A DNA stretch of 39,874 nucleotides from contig JAOBWF010000037.1 in assembly GCA_025463215.1 (NCBI GenBank), forward strand, positions 1 through 39,874, in the 5' to 3' direction. This DNA is from Acidobacteriota bacterium (lineage in GTDB: Bacteria; Acidobacteriota; Vicinamibacteria; Vicinamibacterales; CAVVIG01). Made by a program: the position numbers and the translations under genes. Of the stretch, positions 15,346 to 23,452 are shown piece by piece (the stretch's first letter is position 1; the number at the start of each line of letters is the position of its first letter). The notes below the pieces were generated by a model that saw only the letters and a program-made list of their open reading frames with translations, did not search any database and was not told where the DNA came from.

Positions 15346-16962
15346 GTGGCCTTCCCGACTTCGATCCACGAGACCTTCACGCCCGAGGAACGTCGCGCAC
15401 TCGCGCCCTACTTCACCAACACCGACCGGCCGGTCGTCGTGCTGCGCAACCTGCCCGAGACGGTGAAAGGCGCGCTGTTCGCCCGCTACTCGCGCTCGGC
15501 GAAGTCGGTGCGGCGCCTGTTCCTCGACGAGTTTCTGGGCGACATGGCGCCCGACGGCCAGGCACCCGGAGCCGATGCCGGCGTCGGCGCCGGCCGCGCG
15601 GACAAACTGTACGCGCGCGTGCTGAGCGAATACGGCGACGATTCGGTCGCGCAACTCGGCGGCGCGCACATCGCCTGCGAAGGCGTGTCGAACGTGTTGA
15701 CGAAGGTGCTCGAGTGGGGCCGGCTGATGGCCTACCTCGAACAGTCGACGCGCTACGTGCCGTACACGGATCGTCCCGGCGGCCGCTGGAAATACCACGT
15801 CCCGGCGGAACTCGACGCCTCTCCGCTGCGCGAGGCGTTCGTGCGCACGCTCGATCACGCCTTCGACACCTACGCGCGCTGGATCCCGGCGATGGAAGCG
15901 CACTTCCGCGCCAAATATCCGAAGGCGGCCGAGGATTCCGACGCCGTCTACAAGTCGGTGATCCGCGCCAAGGCGCTCGACACGCTGCGCGGTCTGCTGC
16001 CGGCGGCGACGACGTCCAACGTCGGCCTGTTCGGCACCGGCCAGGCGTTCGAAGCGCTGCTGCTGCGGATGTACGCGCATCCGCTCCAAGAGGTCCGCGG
16101 CTGCGCGCAGCAGATGCTGACGGAACTGCGCGAGGTGATTCCGGCGTTTCTGGCGCGGATCGATCAGCCGGAGCGCGGAGGGCGCTGGATCGACTATTTC
16201 GCGGCCACCAGGGACGCATTCGAGAAGATCGCCGCGCCGATAATCGCCGGTGCCGCATCGGAGCGGCGCGACGAGGTCACGCTGACCGACTTCGATCGCG
16301 ACGGCGAAATCAAGGTGGTCGCCGCGGCGCTGTATACCGTGTCCGCGCTGCCTGACGATCAGCTGCTCGGCATCGCGCGTGCGCTGTCGCCAGACGATCG
16401 CGCCGCGATCCTGCGCGCCTACGTCGGCGCCCGCGCCAACCGCCGCCACAAACCGGGCCGCGCGTTCGAGCGCACCAGCTATCGCTTCGACATCCTCGCC
16501 GACTACGGCGCCTTCCGCGATCTGCAGCGCCATCGCCTGCTGACGCTCGACTGGCAGCCGCTCAGTGCCCGCCATGGCTACACCGAACCGGCAGCGATCG
16601 AGGACGCCGGCGCGCTCGCCGACTGGCGCGGTGTGATGGAGCAATCGGCGGCGCTCTACGATCAGTTGATCGCGGCCGGCCTGCGCGACGCCGCACCCTA
16701 TGCCGTGGTGATGGCCTACCGCGTCCGCTTCTACATGGACATGAACGCGCGCGAGGCGATGCACGTCATCGAGCTGCGCACGTCGCCGCAGGGGCACCCG
16801 TCGTACCGCCGCGTCTGTCAACTGATGCACCGCGCGATTGCCGAGCAGGCGGGACACGCCGCGATTGCCGGCGCCATGCAGTTCGTGGATCATTCGAGCG
16901 TCGAGCTCGAGCGGCTCCAGTCGGAACGCGCCCTCGAGAAGAAGCGCGCGGCCCGGACCTAG
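15346..16962 (+). CDS. Duplicated ThyX-like (flavin-dependent thymidylate synthase family) protein
   Basis: The 538-residue protein has two regions that resemble ThyX. The first (~25-260) includes LYARVLSEYGDDSVAQLGGAH and VLTKVLEWGRLMAYLEQSTRYVPY. The second (~310-510) includes TSYRFDILADYGAFRDLQRHRLLTLDWQPLSARHGY, with RHR at 395-397. In true ThyX the motif is RHRxxS(x)nS around the flavin and dUMP site. Here only the second copy keeps RHR, and its serines are displaced. A typical ThyX is about 220-250 residues, so this is a tandem-domain relative whose activity is not certain. The start was set at GTG 15346 (MAFPTSIHETFTPEERRAL); the earlier ATG at 15322 lies within the promoter area. Confidence 0.75.
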   Translation: MAFPTSIHETFTPEERRALAPYFTNTDRPVVVLRNLPETVKGALFARYSRSAKSVRRLFLDEFLGDMAPDGQAPGADAGVGAGRADKLYARVLSEYGDDSVAQLGGAHIACEGVSNVLTKVLEWGRLMAYLEQSTRYVPYTDRPGGRWKYHVPAELDASPLREAFVRTLDHAFDTYARWIPAMEAHFRAKYPKAAEDSDAVYKSVIRAKALDTLRGLLPAATTSNVGLFGTGQAFEALLLRMYAHPLQEVRGCAQQMLTELREVIPAFLARIDQPERGGRWIDYFAATRDAFEKIAAPIIAGAASERRDEVTLTDFDRDGEIKVVAAALYTVSALPDDQLLGIARALSPDDRAAILRAYVGARANRRHKPGRAFERTSYRFDILADYGAFRDLQRHRLLTLDWQPLSARHGYTEPAAIEDAGALADWRGVMEQSAALYDQLIAAGLRDAAPYAVVMAYRVRFYMDMNAREAMHVIELRTSPQGHPSYRRVCQLMHRAIAEQAGHAAIAGAMQFVDHSSVELERLQSERALEKKRAART

Positions 16963-16994
16963 CAGCGCCCGCAACCGTCGTCCGCGCATCCGGT

Positions 16995-17028
16995 CGGGGC
17001 GGCTGCCGCGAAGGCAGCCGCGACCCCC
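16995..17028. terminator. Hairpin between convergent thyX-like gene and def
   Basis: GCGGCTGCC (16999-17007) pairs perfectly with GGCAGCCGC (17013-17021) around GCGAA. Outer GGGG and CCCC runs extend the stem. It lies midway in the 79-bp gap between convergent stops and could end both transcripts. There is no T-run. Confidence 0.55.
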
Positions 17029-17041
17029 GAGACAGCTGTCG

Positions 17042-17572
17042 TCAGTCTTCGGTCTTGCGCCAGTAGCGCGCGTACTCGTCGAGGAAGGTCATCGACGCCA
17101 GCGATTTCATCCGATCGAAAAACAGCACGCCGTCGAGATGATCGGTTTCGTGCTGGATCACGCGGGCCGGAAAGTCGTGCGCGCTGAGCTCGATGCGCGT
17201 GCCGGTGCGATCGAAGGCGCGGACCTTGATTTCCCGCGCCCGCGGTACGCGGCCGCGGATGTCGGGGATGCTCAGGCAGCCTTCCCAGTCTTCGACGAGG
17301 TCGGATCCGACGACCGTGATTTCCGGATTGACGACGGCGATCGGCTCCCCCTCCTCGTCATCGTCGCCTTCGTCGAGCGCGGCGACGAACAGCCGGACTC
17401 CCTGGTGGACCTGCGGCGCGGCCAGGCCGACGCCGTGGTACTCGGCCATCGTCTCGATCATGTCGTCGATCAGCGTCTGAATCGTCGCGCTCCGGATCTC
17501 CGATCGCTCGAGCGGACGCGCCTTCGCGCGCAGGACCGGATGCCCCATGCGCGCCACCTTCAGGATGGACAT
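17042..17572 (-). CDS. def: Peptide deformylase
   Basis: This 176-residue enzyme removes the formyl group from the initiator methionine of nascent proteins. All three family motifs are intact: GVGLAAPQ (47-54), EGCLS (97-101, metal ligand C99) and HETDH (141-145, two metal-binding His and the catalytic Glu). The length is normal for a bacterial Def. An acidic insertion (DEGDDDEEGE, ~67-76) lies between motifs 1 and 2. The usual neighbour fmt is not present. A TATAAT box is 8 nt upstream of ATG 17572, so the message should be leaderless, and the promoter overlaps that of the divergent NUDIX gene. Confidence 0.95.
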   Translation of the reverse strand: MSILKVARMGHPVLRAKARPLERSEIRSATIQTLIDDMIETMAEYHGVGLAAPQVHQGVRLFVAALDEGDDDEEGEPIAVVNPEITVVGSDLVEDWEGCLSIPDIRGRVPRAREIKVRAFDRTGTRIELSAHDFPARVIQHETDHLDGVLFFDRMKSLASMTFLDEYARYWRKTED

Positions 17573-17580
17573 AGCGCCAA

Positions 17581-17588
17581 ATTATACT
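17581..17588. promoter_or_regulatory. Overlapping divergent -10 boxes (def / NUDIX)
   Basis: ATTATACT reads TATACT on the plus strand (17583-17588), 9 nt before ATG 17598. On the minus strand it reads TATAAT (17586-17581), 8 nt before ATG 17572. One AT-rich core thus serves two nearly leaderless genes. Confidence 0.6.
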
Positions 17589-17597
17589 GTGGGGCAG

Positions 17598-18137
17598 ATG
17601 CTGCATCCGCACGACGACACGCACGCGTACCAGTTCTGCCCGCGGTGCGGCGGCGCGCTCGAGCGGCGGGTGCTCAAGGCGACCGAGCCCGAGCGGCCGG
17701 TCTGCACGCGGTGCGGCTTCGTCTTCTATCTCGATCCGAAAATCGCAGTCGGCACGATCATCCGATCGACAAGCGGACGCATCGTCCTGGTGCGGCGCGC
17801 GATCGAGCCCGGCTACGGCAAGTGGGTATTTCCCGGCGGCTACGTCGACCGCGGTGAACCGTTGACCTCGGCCGCGGTCCGCGAGGCGCGCGAAGAGTGC
17901 GGCCTTGACGTCCGGCTCGACGCGCTCGTGAATATCTACTCGTACCCGGGCCGCGCACCCGTGATTGTGGTCTACGCCGCGACCGCGATCGGCGGCACCC
18001 TCTCGGTCGACGAGGAATGCCTCGAGGCGATCGAAGTCGAGCCGGCGGCGATCCCATGGGACAACCTGGCGTTTCAGAGCACCCAGGAAGGGCTGCGCGA
18101 CTACCTGGACGGCGCGCGCCATCCGCTGCCGCGCTGA
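17598..18137 (+). CDS. NUDIX hydrolase with N-terminal zinc ribbon
   Basis: The 179-residue protein has a zinc ribbon formed by CPRCG (C14, C17) and CTRCG (C36, C39), then a NUDIX domain with the full box G-x5-E-x7-RE-x2-EE-x-G (G81 to G102; VREAREECGLDV). Zinc-ribbon NUDIX proteins include NAD(H) pyrophosphatases of the NudC type and ADP-ribose or nucleotide pyrophosphohydrolases. The short length and the ribbon directly at the N-terminus favour a small nucleotide pyrophosphatase rather than full NudC. Start ATG 17598 follows the promoter core closely; the earlier in-frame ATG at 17547 would overlap def. Confidence 0.88.
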   Translation: MLHPHDDTHAYQFCPRCGGALERRVLKATEPERPVCTRCGFVFYLDPKIAVGTIIRSTSGRIVLVRRAIEPGYGKWVFPGGYVDRGEPLTSAAVREAREECGLDVRLDALVNIYSYPGRAPVIVVYAATAIGGTLSVDEECLEAIEVEPAAIPWDNLAFQSTQEGLRDYLDGARHPLPR

Positions 18138-18185
18138 ATCCGACTTTATTGTCCCCTTTGCCCCTTTTTTGCCCCGGCGGGCTGC

Positions 18186-18191
18186 TATATT
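18186..18191 (+). promoter_or_regulatory. -10 box of the TPR protein gene
   Basis: TATATT ends 7 nt before ATG 18199, again predicting a leaderless transcript. No convincing -35 was seen upstream of it; the region is a run of C and T. Confidence 0.45.
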
Positions 18192-18198
18192 TGGCGCC

Positions 18199-19980
18199 AT
18201 GAAGCACATTTCCTGTGTGGGCCTCCTCGTCCTGGTCGCGGCAGCCGGTGCCCCGGACCTCGCCGCCAAAGGTAAACAGGCGCAAACGCCACAACCGGAC
18301 ATGTGCATCGTGCCGCCCGGCGCGCAGCCGCTGCTCCCGGCGAAGCTGCTGCCGGGAATGGGCATCACCAAAGATTTTCCGGTGACCACGACATCGGAGG
18401 AGGCGCGCAAGTTTTTCCTGCAGGGGGTTTCGCAGATTCACTCGTTCTGGTTCCAGGAATCGGAACGATCGTGCACGCAGGCGCTCGAGCTCGACAAGGA
18501 CATGGCGATGGCCTACTGGTGCATCGCGTTGAGCGCCGCGAGCGACTATCGGCCCGCGTTCCAGCTGCTCCGCGATCCGGCCAGCGGCGGCGCGCGCAAC
18601 GCCCCGGCCGCCGAGGCGAGTGCGGACGCGACGGTCGCCCGTTCGACGACCGGCGCCGCAATCGACCCGCAGATCCGCGCGCGTGAAGCGATCGCCAAGG
18701 CGATGGCGCTGCGCGACAAGGTCACGCCGCGCGAGCGGCTCTACATCGAAGCTCAGGCCGCGCGCCGCGCCACCGGCCACAAGGACGCCGCCGACGCCGC
18801 CTACATCGCGACCCTGCGCACGCTGGTCGCTGCGTACCCCGACGATCTCGAGGCAAAGTCGATGCTCGGCCTTGCCATCGACAATGGCTTCGAGCCGGCG
18901 AGCAAGCAGCCGCGCGAGCACACGATGGAAGCGATCGCGTTGCTCGAAGAGGTCGTCGCCAAAGACGACGGTCAGTTCGGCGCCCATCACTATCTGATTC
19001 ACGCCTACGAAGGCAGCAAGATGCCGGAGAAGGCGTGGCACGCGAACCAGCGCTACGCCGGCCTGGTCACGAACATCCCGCACGCGCTCCACATGCCGGG
19101 CCACATCTACGCCCAGAGCGACAAGATCCAGGAAGCGATCTCGGCGTTCTCGGCCGCGGCGGCCAACGAGCAGAAGTGGCTCGCCGCCGACACGCTCTAC
19201 CCGAACGGCCACTATGGCCACAATGTTCACTTCCTGATTCACGCGCTGAACCTCGGCGGCCGCTACGACGATTCGATGAAGTGGGTGCAGGATCTTTTTA
19301 CCTACAAAGAGAACCCGCGTGAGCGCAGCGGCAACAATCAGCGCACCGTCTGGCGCCAGGGCTATTTCGGTGTGATCAAGTCGACCGTCCGGTTCGAAAA
19401 GTGGAGCGAGATCCTCGACGGCAGGACGATTCCCGTCTACGACAAGCCGGAACAGAACGCGTGGCGGCACTGGGCGATGGGGCTCGCGTACTCGGCCACC
19501 GGCCAGGCGGACAAGGCCAAAGCGGCGCTCGCGGACCTTCACAAGGATCTCGACAGCGTGACCTCGCCGAAGGAACCGCTCGGGATTGCGGCGCAGGAGC
19601 TCGAGGCGACGATCGCGGCCCGCGGCGGCGATCGCAAGAAGGCGTACGAGCTGTACCGCAAGGCTGCCGATCGCGAAGCCCATATCCTCTACACGGAACC
19701 GCCGGCCTACCCGCGTCCGGTCGTCGAAGGCTGGGGCAATGTCGCGCTGGCGCTCGGCGACTACGGCGCGGCGGAAAAGGCGTACCGCGAAGCGCTCGAA
19801 CGGGAGCCGGGCAGCGGCCGCGCGTTCTTCGGCGTCGCGGCGTCACTCGAAGGTCAAGGCAAGAACACCGAGGCGCAGGAAGCCAAAGCGCGCGCGGCCA
19901 AGGCGTGGGCCAATGCCGACCCCGCGCTGCCGCAGGTGCAGAAGCTGCGCACGAGTACCGCTGCGGTCGCTCCGCAGTAA
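18199..19980 (+). CDS. Secreted tetratricopeptide-repeat protein of unknown function
   Basis: The 593-residue protein starts at ATG 18199, directly before a signal peptide (MKHISCVGLLVLVAAAGAPDLAA). Helical repeats typical of TPR follow: FFLQGVSQIHSFWFQESERSCTQALELDKDMAMAYW near the N-terminus, ALHMPGHIYAQSDKIQEAISAFSAAAANE in the middle, and AWGNVALALGDYGAAEKAYREALEREPGSGRAFFG near the C-terminus. The cysteines and His-rich segments (HHYLIHAYEG, HYGHNVHFLIHAL) are conspicuous, but I know no function for them. An in-frame upstream extension overlaps the NUDIX gene and is rejected. It is probably periplasmic and mediates protein interactions. Confidence 0.85.
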   Translation: MKHISCVGLLVLVAAAGAPDLAAKGKQAQTPQPDMCIVPPGAQPLLPAKLLPGMGITKDFPVTTTSEEARKFFLQGVSQIHSFWFQESERSCTQALELDKDMAMAYWCIALSAASDYRPAFQLLRDPASGGARNAPAAEASADATVARSTTGAAIDPQIRAREAIAKAMALRDKVTPRERLYIEAQAARRATGHKDAADAAYIATLRTLVAAYPDDLEAKSMLGLAIDNGFEPASKQPREHTMEAIALLEEVVAKDDGQFGAHHYLIHAYEGSKMPEKAWHANQRYAGLVTNIPHALHMPGHIYAQSDKIQEAISAFSAAAANEQKWLAADTLYPNGHYGHNVHFLIHALNLGGRYDDSMKWVQDLFTYKENPRERSGNNQRTVWRQGYFGVIKSTVRFEKWSEILDGRTIPVYDKPEQNAWRHWAMGLAYSATGQADKAKAALADLHKDLDSVTSPKEPLGIAAQELEATIAARGGDRKKAYELYRKAADREAHILYTEPPAYPRPVVEGWGNVALALGDYGAAEKAYREALEREPGSGRAFFGVAASLEGQGKNTEAQEAKARAAKAWANADPALPQVQKLRTSTAAVAPQ

Positions 19981-19982
19981 CG

Positions 19983-22541
19983 CTATTCCGTCCGCAGCGC
20001 GCGCATCGGCGAGATCGATGCCGCCCGGCTGGCGGGAAGCAGTGCGGCGAACAGCGCGCAAGCCCCGAGCGAGCCCGCGGCGACCGCGAGCGCGAACGGA
20101 TCCCAGAACGCGACGCCGTACAACTGCGCCGCGAGCAGACGTCCCGCGCCGACCGCGAGCGGCAGACCGAGGAGCAATCCGACCCCGACGCGCATGAAGG
20201 CGCCGCGCAGCACCAGCGTGACCACGTTGCCGCGATCCGCGCCGAGCGCCATGCGGATGCCGATTTCGTTGGTGCGCTGCGCCACGCCGTAGGCGGTCAC
20301 CCCGTAGAGTCCGATCGCCGCCAGCACGAGCGCGACGACGCCGAACAACCCCGCCAGGCTCGCGACCGACCGCTGCTGATCGAACTGCAGCTCCACCTGC
20401 TGCTGCATCGTCCGCACGCTGGTGATCGTCAGGTTGGGGTCGACCTCCGCGAGCGCCTTGGTGACGAGCGGCTCGAGCACGCCGGGAGTCGCGGCGGTGA
20501 CCAGCAGGATGCCGCGGACGAAATGCGACTGCAGCTCGATGCGCGGCATCAGGTCGTCCTTGTAGTCGACGTTCTGCGCCAGCGGCACGTAGAACATCGG
20601 CCGCGCCGGCCGGCTCAAGTTGAAGCCGGCGAACTTCGCGTCGCGGACGACGCCGACGATGCGGAAGGTGCCGGCGTATTGAGGCAGATCCATCCCGAAG
20701 TGCTGGCCGAGCGGATCTTCGTCACTCCTGAAGAAGCGCTTCACGAACGCCTCGTTGACGACGGCCACCGGCGCGGTGGTTTCGTTGTCGGCTTCGCTGA
20801 AGTGACGCCCCTTCGCCAGCGCGACGCCGAGGTGCTGCAGGTACGTGGCGCTGACACGATCCCACGACGCACCGGCCTGCTGGCCCGCCTTCGGGGCCGG
20901 ATGGCCCGCGACGAGGACCAGCTCGCCCCAGTTGTCGGTCAGCGGGTTATAGAGCGCGAGTCCGGATCCTTCGACACCCGGTAGCCGGTTCAGCCGCTCT
21001 TCCAGCTGTCGGTACAGCGCGGCCAGCTTTGGCTGCGTGTAAGTCGCCGGAGCCCGGTTGAGCGAGATCACGACCCGCTTCTGCACCTGAAAGCCGAAGT
21101 CCTGCTGTTCCAGTTTGCTCAAGCTGCGCGCCAGCATCGTCGCACCGGCGACGAGGACGACGGACAGGGTCGCCTGGACGATCAACAGCGCGGTCCGCGC
21201 GGACGAGGAGTGATCGCTGGTGCCGCGGCCAGCGCCGCGCAGCGCCTCGACCGGGTCGGTGCGCGTCGCGAGCCACGCCGGCGCGGCGCCGAAGATGACT
21301 CCGGTGATCAGCGCGAGGGCGAATGCGAACCCGATCACGAGCAGCGACGGCGTCGTGCTGATCGGCAGGAATGTGACGTTCGAGAAGGCGAGCGCGAGCA
21401 GCAACCGCGCCGCGCCCATCGCGACCAGCAGGCCGGCGATGCCGCCGGCGACAGACAGCAGCACGCTTTCGACCAGCGCCTGGGCCACGATCTGCGTCCG
21501 CGACGCGCCGACTGCGAGCCGCACCGCCGTCTGCGTCCGGCGCGCCACCGCGCGCGCCAGCAGCAGGTTGGCGACGTTGGCGCAGGCGATCAGCAGGACG
21601 AGGCCGCAGACGCCCATGAGGATTTGCAGGCTGCGGCCGTACTCCTCCTTCATGATGCCGACGCCGGCGCCGGCCGGCACGATCGCGATCGTCTGCTTCG
21701 GCAAGCCGGCGATGATGTCCGGCATCCAGTTCGACGGATAGCCGGAGTCGTGCCGCATCCACTCACGGAGCAGCCCGGTGAGCCGCGGCGCAATCCCGTC
21801 GGTGGTGGCGCCGGGCCGCAGCCGCCCGATGACCCGCAGCCACGCCGACACCGGCTGCCGCAGCAGCGAGCTGCCGCCGCTGAGCAACGGCTCCTGTTGC
21901 AGCGGAATGAACAGGTCCGGCGGATCACCGCGCAATGTTTCGCCGAAAAATCCGGCCGCGGCGACGCCGATCACGGTAAACGGATGCCCTTCGATCACGA
22001 TCGACGCGCCGACGATCGACGGATCTGCGCCGTACGCGCTCTGCCAGACGTGATGGCTCAACACCGCCACGGGAGGCGATGCCGGCCTGTCGTCTTCCTC
22101 CGAGAGCACGCGGCCGCCGTAGGCGCCGACGCCGAGCGTGGCGAAGTAGTTGCCGGTGACGAATTCGGATCGGAGCGGCCGCGCGGCGGTCTCCACCCGT
22201 TCGCGCCGGACGCTGACGCGGGCGCCGCCGGCCTGGAACGCCGTCAGCTGTTCGAACTCCGGCGTCACGGCCTTGATCCGCTCGAACAGCGGGAACGAAA
22301 ACATGCCCCAGCGATCCTGCGGCCCCCCTTGGACACAGCAATCGTCGCCGTCGCCGATCCGGTAGAGGCTCGCCGGGTCGCCGACCGGCAGGGAGCGCAG
22401 CATCACCGCGTGGATGAGCGTGAAGATGGCGGTCGTGCCGCCGATGCCGAGCGCCAGCGTGAGGACGGCGGCGGCGGTGAAGACCGGGGCCGACCGGAAC
22501 TGCCGGAATGCGTAGCGGATCGCGGCGAAGGGGCTGTCCAT
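19983..22541 (-). CDS. ABC transporter permease of the ADOP (acidobacterial duplicated orphan permease) type
   Basis: The 852-residue protein has the ADOP-type N-terminus (IRYAFRQFRSAPVFTAAAVLTLALGIGGTTAIFTLIHAVML) and a MacB-like periplasmic domain. A first FtsX core lies around 300-420 (LLIACANVANLLLARAVARRTQTAVRLAVGASRTQI), followed by a second periplasmic domain and a second FtsX core near 740-840 (AYGVAQRTNEIGIRMALGADRGNV), ending in SISPMRALRTE. These duplicated permeases are a hallmark of Acidobacteriota and typically lack their own ATPase gene, as here. The substrate is unknown. The stop faces the TPR gene with a 2-bp gap. It lies 49 bp downstream of the SCO1-like gene and is probably in the same transcript. 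Confidence 0.92.
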   Translation of the reverse strand: MDSPFAAIRYAFRQFRSAPVFTAAAVLTLALGIGGTTAIFTLIHAVMLRSLPVGDPASLYRIGDGDDCCVQGGPQDRWGMFSFPLFERIKAVTPEFEQLTAFQAGGARVSVRRERVETAARPLRSEFVTGNYFATLGVGAYGGRVLSEEDDRPASPPVAVLSHHVWQSAYGADPSIVGASIVIEGHPFTVIGVAAAGFFGETLRGDPPDLFIPLQQEPLLSGGSSLLRQPVSAWLRVIGRLRPGATTDGIAPRLTGLLREWMRHDSGYPSNWMPDIIAGLPKQTIAIVPAGAGVGIMKEEYGRSLQILMGVCGLVLLIACANVANLLLARAVARRTQTAVRLAVGASRTQIVAQALVESVLLSVAGGIAGLLVAMGAARLLLALAFSNVTFLPISTTPSLLVIGFAFALALITGVIFGAAPAWLATRTDPVEALRGAGRGTSDHSSSARTALLIVQATLSVVLVAGATMLARSLSKLEQQDFGFQVQKRVVISLNRAPATYTQPKLAALYRQLEERLNRLPGVEGSGLALYNPLTDNWGELVLVAGHPAPKAGQQAGASWDRVSATYLQHLGVALAKGRHFSEADNETTAPVAVVNEAFVKRFFRSDEDPLGQHFGMDLPQYAGTFRIVGVVRDAKFAGFNLSRPARPMFYVPLAQNVDYKDDLMPRIELQSHFVRGILLVTAATPGVLEPLVTKALAEVDPNLTITSVRTMQQQVELQFDQQRSVASLAGLFGVVALVLAAIGLYGVTAYGVAQRTNEIGIRMALGADRGNVVTLVLRGAFMRVGVGLLLGLPLAVGAGRLLAAQLYGVAFWDPFALAVAAGSLGACALFAALLPASRAASISPMRALRTE

Positions 22542-22590
22542 GCAGAGTGCTTAGACGGCCCGGAGGACTCGGAAGTTGTCGAGGGCGGTG

Positions 22591-23436
22591 TCAGCGGTCG
22601 AGGACGGCCCCGACCAGGTCGGCGAGCTGCGCGGGGGTGAAGTCCTTGCCCTCGACGGTTGCCGCGAGGCGGCCGTCGCGGTCGACGACGGCGGTCTGCA
22701 GCGAGTGGGTGATCAGCCCTTCCTCGGCCCAGTACTGAATGCCGAACGCGTTGCAGACGCGCTCGATCTTCGCCGGGTCACCGGTGAGGAAGTGCCAGCC
22801 CGGTCCACCGGCGCGCTGCGACGCCGCATACTTCGTCAGGATCTCGGGCGTGTCGTAGCGCGGGTCGAAGCTGATTGTGAGAAACACGAGATCGCGGTCC
22901 ATCCGCGCCGCGAAGCGGTCGCGCACGAACTTGAAGTTCTCGACCATGCGCGGACAGTAATCCGGCAGCGGGCAGCGCGAGTAGATGAAGGTGACCGCGA
23001 CCACCTTGCCCTTGAGCGACGACAGCACGACCGGCCGGCCCGCTTGATCGGTCAGCTCGAAATCGGGCATCGCGCTGCCGACCGGCACCAGCACCGGCAC
23101 GGCCGGCGTATTCTGCAGCCCCGCGTCCACCGGCGCCGCCGAGACGACGTCGACACGATCGACGAAGGAGCGGCCCCCCTTCACCGCCAGGCGGAACCTG
23201 ACCCGGTCGCCGGCGTGGAGCGTCGCGGTGCGGGCGCGCCCTTCGAGATCGAAGGGCATCGCCATCGCGTTCATGTAGCCGGGGAATGCGTCGTGCGAAA
23301 TAGTGACGGTCGCGCCCGGCTGATCGACGCGAAGCACGAGGCCCGTCGTGGTGTGATGCGCCGCGCACGCGGAGCTCGCCAGGGCACATGCCACCCCGAA
23401 GACACGAAGACACCAAGACCGACACGAAGAAGGCAT
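22591..23436 (-). CDS. SCO1/SenC-type copper protein with N-terminal CusF-like copper-binding domain, lipoprotein
   Basis: The 281-residue precursor has a lipobox (LASSAC, C24), so it is probably anchored in the cell envelope. Residues ~30-100 resemble the CusF-like copper-binding domain often fused to SCO proteins (ISHDAFPGYMNAMAMPF with H48 and several Met). The thioredoxin-fold SCO domain (~120-280) contains the copper motif YSRCPLPDYCP with C155 and C161 (CX5C, instead of the usual CX3C) and the conserved ligand H244 (ITHSLQT). SCO proteins deliver copper to the CuA site of cytochrome c oxidase; no oxidase gene is in the window. AGGAAGG 5 nt before the ATG supports the start. It is 16 bp after the aldolase gene. 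Confidence 0.9.
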   Translation of the reverse strand: MPSSCRSWCLRVFGVACALASSACAAHHTTTGLVLRVDQPGATVTISHDAFPGYMNAMAMPFDLEGRARTATLHAGDRVRFRLAVKGGRSFVDRVDVVSAAPVDAGLQNTPAVPVLVPVGSAMPDFELTDQAGRPVVLSSLKGKVVAVTFIYSRCPLPDYCPRMVENFKFVRDRFAARMDRDLVFLTISFDPRYDTPEILTKYAASQRAGGPGWHFLTGDPAKIERVCNAFGIQYWAEEGLITHSLQTAVVDRDGRLAATVEGKDFTPAQLADLVGAVLDR

Positions 23437-23452
23437 CGTTCCCTTCCTGGTG

